Source: Candidatus Cloacimonadota bacterium (GTDB lineage Bacteria > Cloacimonadota > Cloacimonadia > Cloacimonadales > Cloacimonadaceae). Taken from it: a stretch of DNA of 35,662 nucleotides. The position numbers were made by a program, and so were the translations under genes. The notes beneath the pieces were generated by a model that was given only the letters and a program-made list of their open reading frames with translations, was not told where the DNA came from and did no database searches. Below, one piece after another: positions 1-7,446 of the stretch. Numbering within the stretch: position 1 is the stretch's first letter; every line of letters starts with the position of its first letter. The DNA is taken from NCBI GenBank assembly GCA_017995405.1, contig JAGOIY010000004.1, forward strand, positions 1 through 35,662, in the 5' to 3' direction.

Positions 1-13
1 CCAGATCATGCCT

Positions 14-52
14 TACCCATCCCCTATCTGCTTCGGGATGGGTAGGGGATGG
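14..52. repeat. Two mutually exclusive perfect 10-bp inverted repeats
   Basis: TACCCATCCC at 14-23 is the exact reverse complement of 35-44. CCATCCCCTA at 17-26 is the exact reverse complement of 43-52. The two left arms overlap by seven bases and the right arms by two, so only one of the two hairpins can form at a time. No T tract follows on either strand, so a simple intrinsic terminator is not obvious. A repeat element or a structured RNA end are alternatives. Confidence 0.6.
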
Positions 53-209
53 TCCAGAGGGCCAGGAGGGATACGAATAAGGGAGAACCCTCCACCGGTC
101 TGGAGATCAATGTCCATGGTCAGATTATGCGATTAATTCTTTGCTTTATATGGCTTTGACCTTCAAGCTGTACATGTTAGACAGATATCTTAGGGGGTGG
201 GCTGGTTGC

Positions 210-267
210 AGTCCATGCGGCCCGCAAACACGGTGCCATACATAGAGTTATCCTGGCCGCATGAACT
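210..267. repeat. Imperfect 13-bp inverted repeat
   Basis: AGTCCATGCGGCC at 210-222 pairs with 255-267 with 12 of 13 positions complementary. The inner eight bases (ATGCGGCC / GGCCGCAT) are perfect. The arms are 32 bases apart. It sits about 40 bases beyond the stop of the minus-strand secreted-protein gene, where a transcript end would be expected, but no T tract follows. Confidence 0.45.
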
Positions 268-307
268 CCAACGGGGTGATGGTAATCCGCAGCCGTCAGC
301 TCTCAGT

Positions 308-1261
308 TCAGTCGCTGATCACGATTCGGGTATGGAATCTCTGCTGCGGATTGGCGGCCCTGAGGATGTAGATCCCGTAAGGAAGCTCGCCGGGATTGAT
401 CTCAAGCCTGATTTCCGATTCGGAAGGAGGCACGAGATGATTGCCGAAGTCTTTCACTTTCCTGCCGCGTAGATCATAGAGGCTGATATCCCATTGGGAA
501 GAAAGACTTTGCGGAGTGATAACCTTCAGAAAATCCTGGACGGGATTGGGATAGACTTTAAGGCGCGGGATGGGGACCAGACAGGCATCTTCCAGGGCGG
601 TGACGTTCGGAGTGGCCTCTTCCAGGACGTAGAGCATACCACCGTTGAGAGTTATGGCATAGGCTATGATGCCATAGACTTCCGTTTCCCACTGATAAAT
701 GTCGTAGTTGAAATTGGTAGTGTTGTAATGATAACGAACACATAGGGCCTGGTAAGTGCCGAGGGGAGTGGAGATTGTGCCTTCAGAAATCACTTTACCG
801 TTTACCGTGTAGCTGCCATAGCTATAGGCATGATTGCCCTGCCAGGTTTTTCCAGGCGTGTGAGGCAGACCGGTGGGGATGGGAGGATTCCACACCAGAT
901 CGGTGGCAGCGGTGTAGCCCAGACTGAGGATATCGGTGCCGTTGTTTTGATAGTAGAGGGTGCCGCTGTCGTCGATGCCGTTGATGGATTGCGTGTAGTG
1001 GCAAGCGATGTTGGCCGAGGGAAATCCAGTCGCGCCGTTGATCTGGCTGTAGCCGTTGTTCACAAAACCCATGCTGGGCATGGCAAAGCTCCAGGTTTTT
1101 CCACTACCTTCGCTGAGATCGGTGGAAGCTTGATTCCAGGAGCCCTGCTTGAGCTTTCTGACGCTTCCGGAGTGGTAGCCAAAATGCTCCTGGGTAATCT
1201 CCAGGGCGGAAAGTGAGGTAAGATAAATCAGCAGGATAAGACAGAGAATAGGGGGTTTCAT
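308..1261 (-). CDS. Secreted protein with T9SS C-terminal sorting domain
   Basis: A 317-residue exported protein. It opens with a signal peptide (MKPPILCLILLIYLTSLSALE). The central region, about residues 20-230, is rich in Gly, Asn, Tyr and Thr and I recognise no enzyme family in it. The last ~85 residues match the type A sorting domain of the Por / type IX secretion system: a YPNPVQDFL motif, then an ISLYDLRGRKV strand, then a GIYILRA segment ending in VISD. The domain directs secretion across the outer membrane and is normally cleaved. The stop lies beyond a two-base gap after the acetyltransferase gene upstream (stop at 1263), so it is probably the last gene of the minus-strand operon. 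The passenger function is unknown. Family assignment of the sorting domain is firm; everything else is descriptive. Confidence 0.85.
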   Translation of the reverse strand: MKPPILCLILLIYLTSLSALEITQEHFGYHSGSVRKLKQGSWNQASTDLSEGSGKTWSFAMPSMGFVNNGYSQINGATGFPSANIACHYTQSINGIDDSGTLYYQNNGTDILSLGYTAATDLVWNPPIPTGLPHTPGKTWQGNHAYSYGSYTVNGKVISEGTISTPLGTYQALCVRYHYNTTNFNYDIYQWETEVYGIIAYAITLNGGMLYVLEEATPNVTALEDACLVPIPRLKVYPNPVQDFLKVITPQSLSSQWDISLYDLRGRKVKDFGNHLVPPSESEIRLEINPGELPYGIYILRAANPQQRFHTRIVISD

Positions 1262-1262
1262 G

Positions 1263-1700
1263 TCAGCCTCTTTTCACCATCACCCAATAACCCTCGATAT
1301 ATGTAAATCCCGCTGATTCATAGAGATGCCTGGCGCGGGGATTGGCGTGATGCACTTCCAGCTTGGGCTGGATGCCGATTTCCGAAGCGTAGGCCAGTGC
1401 TTCATTGAGGAGCATACGTCCCACACCCTGGTCTCTAAACTCTTCCAGGACAGCCATATGGTGGATGTAGAGACGACGCCAGTCGTGGGTGAGCCAGGTA
1501 GCGCCGATGGCTGTATCTCCATGATAGGCAAGGATTATCAGCCCTCCATGGCTAAGCGTGGTCTGGATGGTTGCGAGGTCATCACCCCGGGCGGGATTTC
1601 CCACTCCCGTGCGAGCCCAAATATCTGTCAGGATGGCATATATGGTCTCATCCGCAACCGCGTAGCGTTTGACGCTGATCTCCGCTCGGGGCTCGCTCAT
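1263..1700 (-). CDS. GNAT-family N-acetyltransferase
   Basis: A 145-residue GNAT protein, predicted to move an acetyl group from acetyl-CoA to an amine; the substrate is unknown. Motif A for CoA pyrophosphate binding is visible at about residues 86-100 as RDQGVGRMLLNEALAYA, preceded by the strand IHHMAVLEEF. The HHANPRARHLYESAGFTYIEGY ending is typical of motif B. The start at 1700 (MSEPRAE) was preferred to the longer frame beginning at 1805 because it follows the preceding stop (1705) by four bases and has a GGAAGGGGA Shine-Dalgarno. The longer form would overlap the DUF4340 gene by about 100 bases with an implausible N-terminus. It is translationally close to the Gld-like operon, but no functional link to it is evident. 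Confidence 0.85.
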   Translation of the reverse strand: MSEPRAEISVKRYAVADETIYAILTDIWARTGVGNPARGDDLATIQTTLSHGGLIILAYHGDTAIGATWLTHDWRRLYIHHMAVLEEFRDQGVGRMLLNEALAYASEIGIQPKLEVHHANPRARHLYESAGFTYIEGYWVMVKRG

Positions 1701-1704
1701 GGCA

Positions 1705-2631
1705 TTATTCCCCTTCCATTTCTTTGAGACGGAAAACCTCCGCGTGACGGGTGAAGCGCTGCACCTGATCGAAGACCATGCTGTAATTTTTGCTCTCATC
1801 GCCATCCACCGTCATCAGATATTCCTTGTCCCACAGATGGAACTTGATGCTGTGAGAGCTTTTATCCGTCATTTCGATTTTGACGTCCGCCACTTCACTC
1901 AGTTGGGCACGGTTGATCTCCTCAGGCCGTTTGTAGGTATAGGCTTCCAGATTGGCGAGCACGTTGAGCAGCTTGCCCATCGTGACATTTCCGGGCGGGA
2001 TTTTGAACTGCTCCCGGCTGTCTGCGTAATGCCAGTCAGGTCCCTGGCGGGTAAGCACATAGCTGTTGTTGGCGTGCTTTACGGAGATCGCGTCCATCTG
2101 GTCCCAGCGGATGCTGAGGATGGTGGGAGAACGCCACGAATCAACTTGGGGCTGCAGACGTCCCCAGATGGGCTGTTTGACCTGATAGACCTTGCTGTCT
2201 TTATCATAGCGGAAATAGTCGTAAGGATTGTCGGTATTGCCAAAGTGACAGTGGGCGATGAGCTTGCCGGCAGTGTCCAACACTCTGATCTGCAAGGCTT
2301 TGCTTTCGTCGAGGCCATAGCGGGCCAGATTGTTGTCCGATTCCGTCATGGGAGTGCCGGAATAGGTGGCGTCTCTTAGAAATTCAAAGAAAACCCTCAG
2401 CATATCAGGATTCACCCTGGCCTGTTCAGGATACTGGAGCATCCACTGGCCGTTCTGTTTAGCCACGACGATGGTATCCGCCACGTTATAGATATGGATG
2501 TGGGCCACTTGGGTGGAATCGGCATCTATCACTTTGCGCAGCTTTTCTTTAGGCTCGCGGTTACGGAGGAAAAAGAAGAGGCCCAGCAGCACCAGGAAGA
2601 CGGCTAAAAGGATGAGATTGCGGTGTTTCAT
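1705..2631 (-). CDS. DUF4340-type membrane-anchored protein of the Gld-like ABC operon
   Basis: A 308-residue protein with one N-terminal transmembrane anchor (LILLAVFLVLLGLFFFL, residues 5-21), followed by a positively charged stretch and then a periplasmic domain. Short beta-rich stretches such as VAHIHIYN, WMLQYP and YSGTPMTESDNNLARYGLD match the DUF4340 family. That family commonly follows GldG-like auxiliary ABC genes, as it does here. The start codon overlaps the stop of the GldG-like gene (ATGA), implying translational coupling. The biochemical role of DUF4340 is unknown; in this context it is presumably an extracytoplasmic accessory of the ABC complex. Family confidence is good from both context and sequence pattern. 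Confidence 0.8.
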   Translation of the reverse strand: MKHRNLILLAVFLVLLGLFFFLRNREPKEKLRKVIDADSTQVAHIHIYNVADTIVVAKQNGQWMLQYPEQARVNPDMLRVFFEFLRDATYSGTPMTESDNNLARYGLDESKALQIRVLDTAGKLIAHCHFGNTDNPYDYFRYDKDSKVYQVKQPIWGRLQPQVDSWRSPTILSIRWDQMDAISVKHANNSYVLTRQGPDWHYADSREQFKIPPGNVTMGKLLNVLANLEAYTYKRPEEINRAQLSEVADVKIEMTDKSSHSIKFHLWDKEYLMTVDGDESKNYSMVFDQVQRFTRHAEVFRLKEMEGE

Positions 2632-4196
2632 GAGGCATGGACTCCTTTGGGCCTTCTGCTGAGCCAGACCAGCAGTCCCATAATCAGCATCATCAATGGC
2701 GGCAAGGCGATGGCGATGGCCTTGAATGTGGCTTTGATGCGGTTCATCACAGGTAAAGGTTCAGCCGGCATGATGTTTTTCTTATACATATAATATGGGA
2801 TGTCCAAACGGCTGGAAAACATCCTGCGAGTGCGGATGCGGATCATGGAGGGATTCTCCAGATAGTGGTCGATGGCATTCAGGACCACATAGCAGCGGTT
2901 GATGAATTCCGGTTTGTCGGGGTCCATATAGAGCTCGCGGTCTCCAAAGATGGTGAAGGCGGCATTGTCACGCGAGGCGATGAATCCCGGTTTCTGGAGC
3001 TGTGGTTTATCCCCGAAATAGCTTTTCAGCTTGCCTTTGACGCTGGCCGCCACGGTGATGGGAGGCTTGCCGAGGGTGTATTGTCCACCCTGAGGAAAGA
3101 GCACGGCCTCGAGGTTGAAATTGGGGCCTGGAAGCTTGCCTGAATCTGCCGAGGTCTGCAAAATAGGCTCAAACTGGATGTTGACGCTATCCAGCGGAGC
3201 GATTTCCGAGGCGAAATACATCACCGTGTTGTCCGTGCCTCTGGTGATGGGGCTGTTTTCCATTCCCCTCACGATGGGGTAGATGGGATAGGGAAGCTGC
3301 TGGCCAAGGCCTCGCCCGCTGCGGACGTCTCCGGTTCTGTCCAGTACCATGTTGGGATGCACCAGCACTCCATAATGGGCCAGGAGGTCGAAGAGATTGG
3401 AATCAAAGGTGAAGGCGCTGTTCTGGTCGCTGTTGATCCTGTCCTGCAAAAACACTACCTTGCCGCCTTTCATGATATACTGGTCCAGGTTGTAGAGCTG
3501 AGTGTCGGAAAGGGAGGCAACCACTCCGGTGAAGAGCATCACGGGATTGAAGCGCGGCAGGGAATCCAGATCGGTGACCACGACGTTGTAGTTGTCGTTG
3601 AGTTCATCTGTGATCAACTGAGTGGGGAAGTATTTGTAGATGGAATCCTGAAAGACGGTCACGCTGGGCAGGAGCTTGCCGTCGATGTTTTGGATTCTCT
3701 TGGTGAGTTCATATTCGAGGGTGGGTTCCAGACCGGGATAGATGTTCATCACGTCAAAGCGGCCCTGGCTTTCGAAGACGACGCCCAGGATCACTTCCTT
3801 CATCACGATCTGATCGTTTTCATACATCTGGACGGGAATCGGCTGCAGGCCATTGATTTGGGCCTGTTCACGCAATTCCGCGGCGTCCTTGAAGCGGGCA
3901 TATTCATAGCTGAATTTGCCCTTGCCGGCACGGCGGAACTCGGTCAGGACATCTTTCAAATAGCGGTGCACAGTGCTGAACTCACCAGGTAAGTCTTTGG
4001 TGGCGTATATTTTGACCACCACACGGTCCTGGAGCTTGGAAGCGGTCTCGCGGCTGTATTTACCCAGTGAATAAGCTTTTCCATGGGAAACATCGACGCG
4101 GAAATACAGATAGGCTGCCACGAGCAACACCATCACGGCAATTCCGATCCTGAGGAGGTATGCGCTGAGGATTTGGTCTCTTTTGCTGCCTTTCAT
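2628..4196 (-). CDS. gldG: GldG-like ABC transporter auxiliary protein
   Basis: A 522-residue membrane protein built like GldG / the ABC_transp_aux family. It has an N-terminal transmembrane helix at about residues 13-31 (IGIAVMVLLVAAYLYFRV), a large extracytoplasmic region, and a C-terminal transmembrane helix at about 495-515 (IALPPLMMLIMGLLVWL) before a basic tail. The segment KIYATKDLPGEFSTVHRYLKDVLTEF is characteristic of the family, as is VMLFTGVVASLSDTQLYNLDQYIMKGGKVVFLQD. In Flavobacterium GldA, GldF and GldG form an ABC complex needed for gliding. Outside Bacteroidota the homologues occur as an uncharacterised export system, so motility should not be assumed. The start has an AGGAGAGG Shine-Dalgarno lying across the end of the permease gene. 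Confidence 0.85.
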   Translation of the reverse strand: MKGSKRDQILSAYLLRIGIAVMVLLVAAYLYFRVDVSHGKAYSLGKYSRETASKLQDRVVVKIYATKDLPGEFSTVHRYLKDVLTEFRRAGKGKFSYEYARFKDAAELREQAQINGLQPIPVQMYENDQIVMKEVILGVVFESQGRFDVMNIYPGLEPTLEYELTKRIQNIDGKLLPSVTVFQDSIYKYFPTQLITDELNDNYNVVVTDLDSLPRFNPVMLFTGVVASLSDTQLYNLDQYIMKGGKVVFLQDRINSDQNSAFTFDSNLFDLLAHYGVLVHPNMVLDRTGDVRSGRGLGQQLPYPIYPIVRGMENSPITRGTDNTVMYFASEIAPLDSVNIQFEPILQTSADSGKLPGPNFNLEAVLFPQGGQYTLGKPPITVAASVKGKLKSYFGDKPQLQKPGFIASRDNAAFTIFGDRELYMDPDKPEFINRCYVVLNAIDHYLENPSMIRIRTRRMFSSRLDIPYYMYKKNIMPAEPLPVMNRIKATFKAIAIALPPLMMLIMGLLVWLSRRPKGVHAS

Positions 4197-4198
4197 CT

Positions 4199-4921
4199 CT
4201 ACCTCTCCTGCATCATATTGCGGGACTGTAGCTTGAGCTCAGCCAGATATTTGAAGACCACGATCAGGATCAGGAAGAACAGCAGGTCCCGGGTATCGAT
4301 CACGCCCTTGAGGAAGTTTTGCAGATGGTAGTCAAAGCTGATAAACTCCAGGGTGCCGGCCAGGCTGGCAGGCAGGAAAGCGGTGATGAACTGCATCAGA
4401 TAAAACACCGCGCTGATCGCCAGACCAAGGATGAAAGCGAGCACCTGATTGGTGGAAAGGCTGGAGGCGAAGACACCGATGCTGATGTAGGCTGCTCCAG
4501 CCAGCAACAATCCCAGGTAGCCAGCGAAGATGGCACCGAGATCGACTCCGGAGCCGAAATGGAGGATCAAGCCCAGGTAAACCAGCGTGAAGACCAGCAC
4601 CGTGGCCAGCAGCATAACAGCTGCCATGATCTTGCCCCACACGATCTGGCCAAGCTTCAGCGGCAGGGTGGAAAGCAGCTCAAAGGTGCCGGAAGCCTGC
4701 TCTTTGGAGATGGCACTCATCGTGATGGCGGGCGCGTAGATCACAAAGATGAGGTGAATGATGCCAAACACGCCTCTCAATTCAGCCAGTCCCACCTTCA
4801 GAGCGGTGTTGGCAAAGTAGAAACCGGTGGCGGTGAGAAAGAGAATGAAGATGATGTAGGTGGTCACGGAGCGGAACGCAAGTGAGTATTCTTTCTTGGC
4901 GATGGTGATGGCGGGGTTCAT
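4199..4921 (-). CDS. gldF: GldF-like ABC-2 type permease
   Basis: A 240-residue integral membrane permease with six hydrophobic segments, at about residues 18-38, 50-75, 98-125, 132-155, 160-188 and 216-232. The N-terminus (AITIAKKEYSLAFRSVTTYIIF) and the cytoplasmic loop AISKEQASGTFELLSTLPL are typical of GldF / ABC-2 permeases that pair with a separate ATPase. Its start codon overlaps the stop of the ATPase gene (ATGA), and the GldG-like gene follows within two bases, so the three are one translationally coupled complex. The substrate is unknown. The length is normal for the family. Confidence 0.88.
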   Translation of the reverse strand: MNPAITIAKKEYSLAFRSVTTYIIFILFLTATGFYFANTALKVGLAELRGVFGIIHLIFVIYAPAITMSAISKEQASGTFELLSTLPLKLGQIVWGKIMAAVMLLATVLVFTLVYLGLILHFGSGVDLGAIFAGYLGLLLAGAAYISIGVFASSLSTNQVLAFILGLAISAVFYLMQFITAFLPASLAGTLEFISFDYHLQNFLKGVIDTRDLLFFLILIVVFKYLAELKLQSRNMMQER

Positions 4922-6000
4922 TTGGCCTCCTCTTCTTCATGGCTGGGAAGTGTATCTTCCTCAACGGAAGAGGATTGCTGCCCCTCGGTAGCATCGGATT
5001 CCGATCCGTCGTCTGTCATTGCATCGTTTTCCCATGATGACGGTTGCGGCTCTTCTGGTGTGTCCGGCAGCTCTTCCTGCATTGTGAGGTTGTGGAAGAT
5101 CTCTTCCAGGCTCTGCTTTTCAGCGTAGATGCTGAGGATTTGCCAGCCTTTTTCCACCACGAAGGCGGAAAGCTCTCTGCGGAGGTCGTTTTCGCCGGGG
5201 ATCAGCATTTTTATCCTGGCGACATTGCCGTGTTGGGTCTGCTCCTGTAACTGGGTATCGGGATAGAGCAAAGACCAATCGCTCAGATCAGGCTGATCGG
5301 CTTCCACTTCCAGCACGAGGTGTTGGGCGTTGCCCATGTAGGCACCCAGGTTTTCCTTGAGCTCATCCACCACGATGCGGCCTTTGTTGATGATGATCAC
5401 GCGGTCGCAGAGGGCCTGCACTTCCTGCATGATGTGGCTGGAAAGCAAGACGGTCTTGGCTTGTCCCAATTCGCGGATCAGCTCTCTGATCTCCATGATC
5501 TGGTTGGGATCGAGTCCACTGGTGGGCTCATCGAGGATCAGGACTTCGGGATCATGAAGGATGGCTTGCGCCAGGCCCACCCGCTGTTTGTAACCCTTGG
5601 AGAGAGTCCCGATGCGCTGATTGAGCACTCCTTCCAGACCGCAGTTGTCGATCACATAGTCCAGCCTCTCAAGATAGCGGCCTTTGGGCATCTTTCTGAG
5701 GGCGGCGATGTAGGCCAGAAACTCCACCACGCTCATTTCAGGGTAGAGGGGATTATGCTCCGGAAGGTATCCGATCCGGGCGCTGGTGGAAATGGGATCG
5801 GCAAAAATACTCTTTCCGTCCAACTCGATGGATCCCTCCTCGGGCTGCAGAAAGCCCACCATCATTCTCATAGTGGTGGTTTTTCCGGCTCCGTTGGGAC
5901 CCAAAAAGCCGACAATTTCGCCCGTGTTGACGGCGAAACTGATCTTGTCCACGGCCCGGATGTGTCCAAAGCCGCGGCTCAGCGATTTTATCTCAATCAT
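4918..6000 (-). CDS. gldA: GldA-like ABC transporter ATP-binding protein with acidic tail
   Basis: A 360-residue cytoplasmic ATPase that should power the GldF-like permease. Visible motifs are Walker A GPNGAGKTT (34-42), Q-loop/helical region to about 125, ABC signature LSKGYKQR (133-140), Walker B VLILDEP (153-159), D-loop SGLDPNQ and switch histidine H189 in LLSSHIMQEV. After a regulatory domain reaching about residue 308, the protein ends in a strongly acidic, Ser/Glu/Asp-rich, low-complexity tail of about 50 residues that the family does not normally have. The start at 6000 has GGAG five bases upstream. The gene is separated from the upstream membrane-fusion gene by 148 bases containing a hairpin array, unlike the overlapping junctions downstream. 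Confidence 0.9.
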   Translation of the reverse strand: MIEIKSLSRGFGHIRAVDKISFAVNTGEIVGFLGPNGAGKTTTMRMMVGFLQPEEGSIELDGKSIFADPISTSARIGYLPEHNPLYPEMSVVEFLAYIAALRKMPKGRYLERLDYVIDNCGLEGVLNQRIGTLSKGYKQRVGLAQAILHDPEVLILDEPTSGLDPNQIMEIRELIRELGQAKTVLLSSHIMQEVQALCDRVIIINKGRIVVDELKENLGAYMGNAQHLVLEVEADQPDLSDWSLLYPDTQLQEQTQHGNVARIKMLIPGENDLRRELSAFVVEKGWQILSIYAEKQSLEEIFHNLTMQEELPDTPEEPQPSSWENDAMTDDGSESDATEGQQSSSVEEDTLPSHEEEEAK

Positions 6001-6011
6001 CTATACTCCAT

Positions 6012-6050
6012 GAAAGTTCTAGGGTTTTAGGGTTTTTGGGTTTTAAGGTT
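6012..6050. repeat. GGGTTTT-type G-rich tract
   Basis: The plus strand carries a telomere-like run with three GGG tracts and two flanking GG tracts, each separated by TTTT, TTTTT or similar spacers (AGGGTTTTAGGG and onwards). It lies just ahead of the ATPase start on the minus strand, so the transcript carries the C-rich complement. A G-quadruplex on the template strand is possible but unproven. No coding potential was seen. Confidence 0.5.
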
Positions 6051-6058
6051 TATGGAAT

Positions 6059-6152
6059 CTCACATGCGCAGCATCTCACCTACCGCAGGTATCTCACCTA
6101 CCGCAGGTATCTCACAGCGCAGCTCTCACAGCTTCAGCTCTCACCTGCTCAC
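6059..6152. repeat. Tandem array of mini-palindromes separated by CTCAC
   Basis: Seven copies of CTCAC (starting at 6059, 6075, 6093, 6111, 6125, 6140 and 6148) enclose short inserts. The first five inserts are each self-complementary: ATGC-GCA-GCAT (6064-6074), TACC-GCA-GGTA (6081-6091), the same again (6099-6109), AGC-GCA-GCT (6116-6124) and AGCT-TC-AGCT (6130-6139). The first four share the core C-GCA-G, while the outer stem bases change together. The last CTCAC contains the stop codon of the membrane-fusion gene (TGA on the minus strand). The array would be transcribed between the membrane-fusion and ATPase genes. It is not a CRISPR: the units are 14-18 bases and the spacers are palindromes. 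Confidence 0.8.
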
Positions 6153-7315
6153 ATCATTCCCGGAAAGCTGGGTGGCTGGTCCGGTTCGGAAAGCGAGATT
6201 TGGTCCCCTTCTTTGAGACCTGAGATCACTTCCACCATCTGCATGTCGTTGGCCCCCAGTTTGACGGGTGTTGCAACCGGTTTTGGCGCCGCGGTGCTTT
6301 TGGATATGGCTTGCTTGTCCGCAGATTTTTTTGCTCCTGCCGGCATCAGATAGACGATATCTTCGTTGTTGTCGTTGCTGAAGACGGCCCGGATCGGGAT
6401 AGTGAGTACGTCCTTCCTGGATTCTCCCAGGATGGAAACGGCTGCCGTCATGCCCGGTTTGGCCTTTTCTCCGCTGGCATTGATACTGATTTCGACGGGG
6501 AAGACCTTGGCATTGTTTTCGGTGGCGGCCATGGGAGCGATTTTAACGATGCTGCCCTCAAAGGCCTCATATGGGAGGGCATCCAGTTTGATGTCGGCAC
6601 TTTGGCCCAGACTGAATTTGGCGATGTCCACCTCGTTGATATTGCTTTTCACGATCATGTGTTTGAGGTCGGCAATCTTCATCACCACAGTGCCTTCGCC
6701 ATAGCTGTTCATGCTGGACTGCACCATTTCGCCCTCGTTGATCTTGCGCTCGATCACCACTCCGGAAGCGGTGGCAAACACGTGAGTTACTTTGCCCGGG
6801 ACGTCCAGTTCGCGGATCATTTCATATTGGGAAGTGGCCTGTGTAAACTCGATCTGAGCATTTCTGAGCTCATCGCTGGCGGCATCGAAGCTTTCCTGGG
6901 AGATATACTTCTTGTCCAGGAGAACCTGTTTGTCCGCCAGGTCTTTTTTGGCGTTGGCGAGGCGGAGCTCCGACCTCTGCAACTGAGCTTTGGTGCTGAA
7001 GAGGGTGTTGGCCTGATTGTAGTCCGGCTCGATATCAGCAATCTTCTGTCCCTGTTTCACATAGTCGTTTTCAGAGGCGTAAAACTTCACGATCTTGCCG
7101 CTCACCTTGCTTTTGATCGAAACCACCGTCTGAGGCTGGACCTCACCGGTTATCTCGATGCGGGATTCGATGTCGCCTCTGGCAACAGTGTGAGTCTGAG
7201 TCGGTTGGGACAGTGTCATTTTTTTCATGGCTGCCTTGCCGCACTGGCCTATGGCAAACACGATCACGACGAGGCCTATCGCGATTCCTGTCACGATCTT
7301 CCATTTCTTACGCAT
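6149..7315 (-). CDS. HlyD/MacA-type periplasmic adaptor (membrane-fusion protein)
   Basis: A 388-residue adaptor that should bridge an inner-membrane transporter and an outer-membrane channel. It has one N-terminal membrane anchor (KIVTGIAIGLVVIVFAIGQ), a lipoyl/biotinyl-like half-motif (GEVQPQTVVSIKSKVSGKIVKFYASENDYVKQGQKIADIEP), and an alpha-hairpin/coiled coil at about residues 105-155 (QLQRSELRLANAKKDLADKQ). The second lipoyl half and beta-barrel follow, around GEMVQ and ADIKLDALPYEAFEGSIVKI. The start at 7315 (MRKKWK) has GAGG upstream; the frame extends further to 7384, but without a signal. A K/A-rich insert (GAKKSADKQAISKSTAA) lies near residue 335. It is the first gene of the minus-strand operon ahead of the GldA/F/G-like genes, an unusual partner for that class. 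Confidence 0.88.
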   Translation of the reverse strand: MRKKWKIVTGIAIGLVVIVFAIGQCGKAAMKKMTLSQPTQTHTVARGDIESRIEITGEVQPQTVVSIKSKVSGKIVKFYASENDYVKQGQKIADIEPDYNQANTLFSTKAQLQRSELRLANAKKDLADKQVLLDKKYISQESFDAASDELRNAQIEFTQATSQYEMIRELDVPGKVTHVFATASGVVIERKINEGEMVQSSMNSYGEGTVVMKIADLKHMIVKSNINEVDIAKFSLGQSADIKLDALPYEAFEGSIVKIAPMAATENNAKVFPVEISINASGEKAKPGMTAAVSILGESRKDVLTIPIRAVFSNDNNEDIVYLMPAGAKKSADKQAISKSTAAPKPVATPVKLGANDMQMVEVISGLKEGDQISLSEPDQPPSFPGMM

Positions 7316-7383
7316 TGATCCTCGCTTGTGCCAAATATTTCCAGCTTTTGCGAACATCGCGCTGGAAGGGCGTGATGCTGTCA

Positions 7384-7428
7384 ATAAAAAAAGACCCCGG
7401 GTGATAAGCCTGCACTGGAAGGTCTGTT
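7384..7428 (-). terminator. Weak candidate terminator after the lipocalin gene
   Basis: Read on the minus strand, AGACC and GGTCT can pair across a long loop and are followed directly by a run of seven T (complement of 7386-7392). The stem is only about five base pairs, so this is a weak call. Its position, between the lipocalin stop (7447) and the adaptor start (7315), is right for a terminator. Confidence 0.35.
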
Positions 7429-7446
7429 AAAGCCGGGAGCGGGAGT

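Larger units (their letters stand above)
1..307. other. Gene-free left edge with inverted repeats
   Basis: No convincing gene is present. The only open frame entering this stretch, running rightwards from about 197, overlaps the secreted-protein gene antisense and resembles no family. The region lies downstream of the minus-strand gene ending at 308. It contains two overlapping 10-bp perfect inverted repeats near the edge (see 14-52), an imperfect 13-bp inverted repeat (see 210-267), and a short GAGGG/CCCTC pair around 66-93. An AT-richer stretch lies at about 122-190. A gene to the left of the window may end or begin here. Confidence 0.6.

Noticed and set aside
6059-6152. CRISPR array
   Set aside because: The constant part is only five bases and the inserts are palindromic and 3-13 bases long, unlike CRISPR repeats and spacers. 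No cas gene is nearby.
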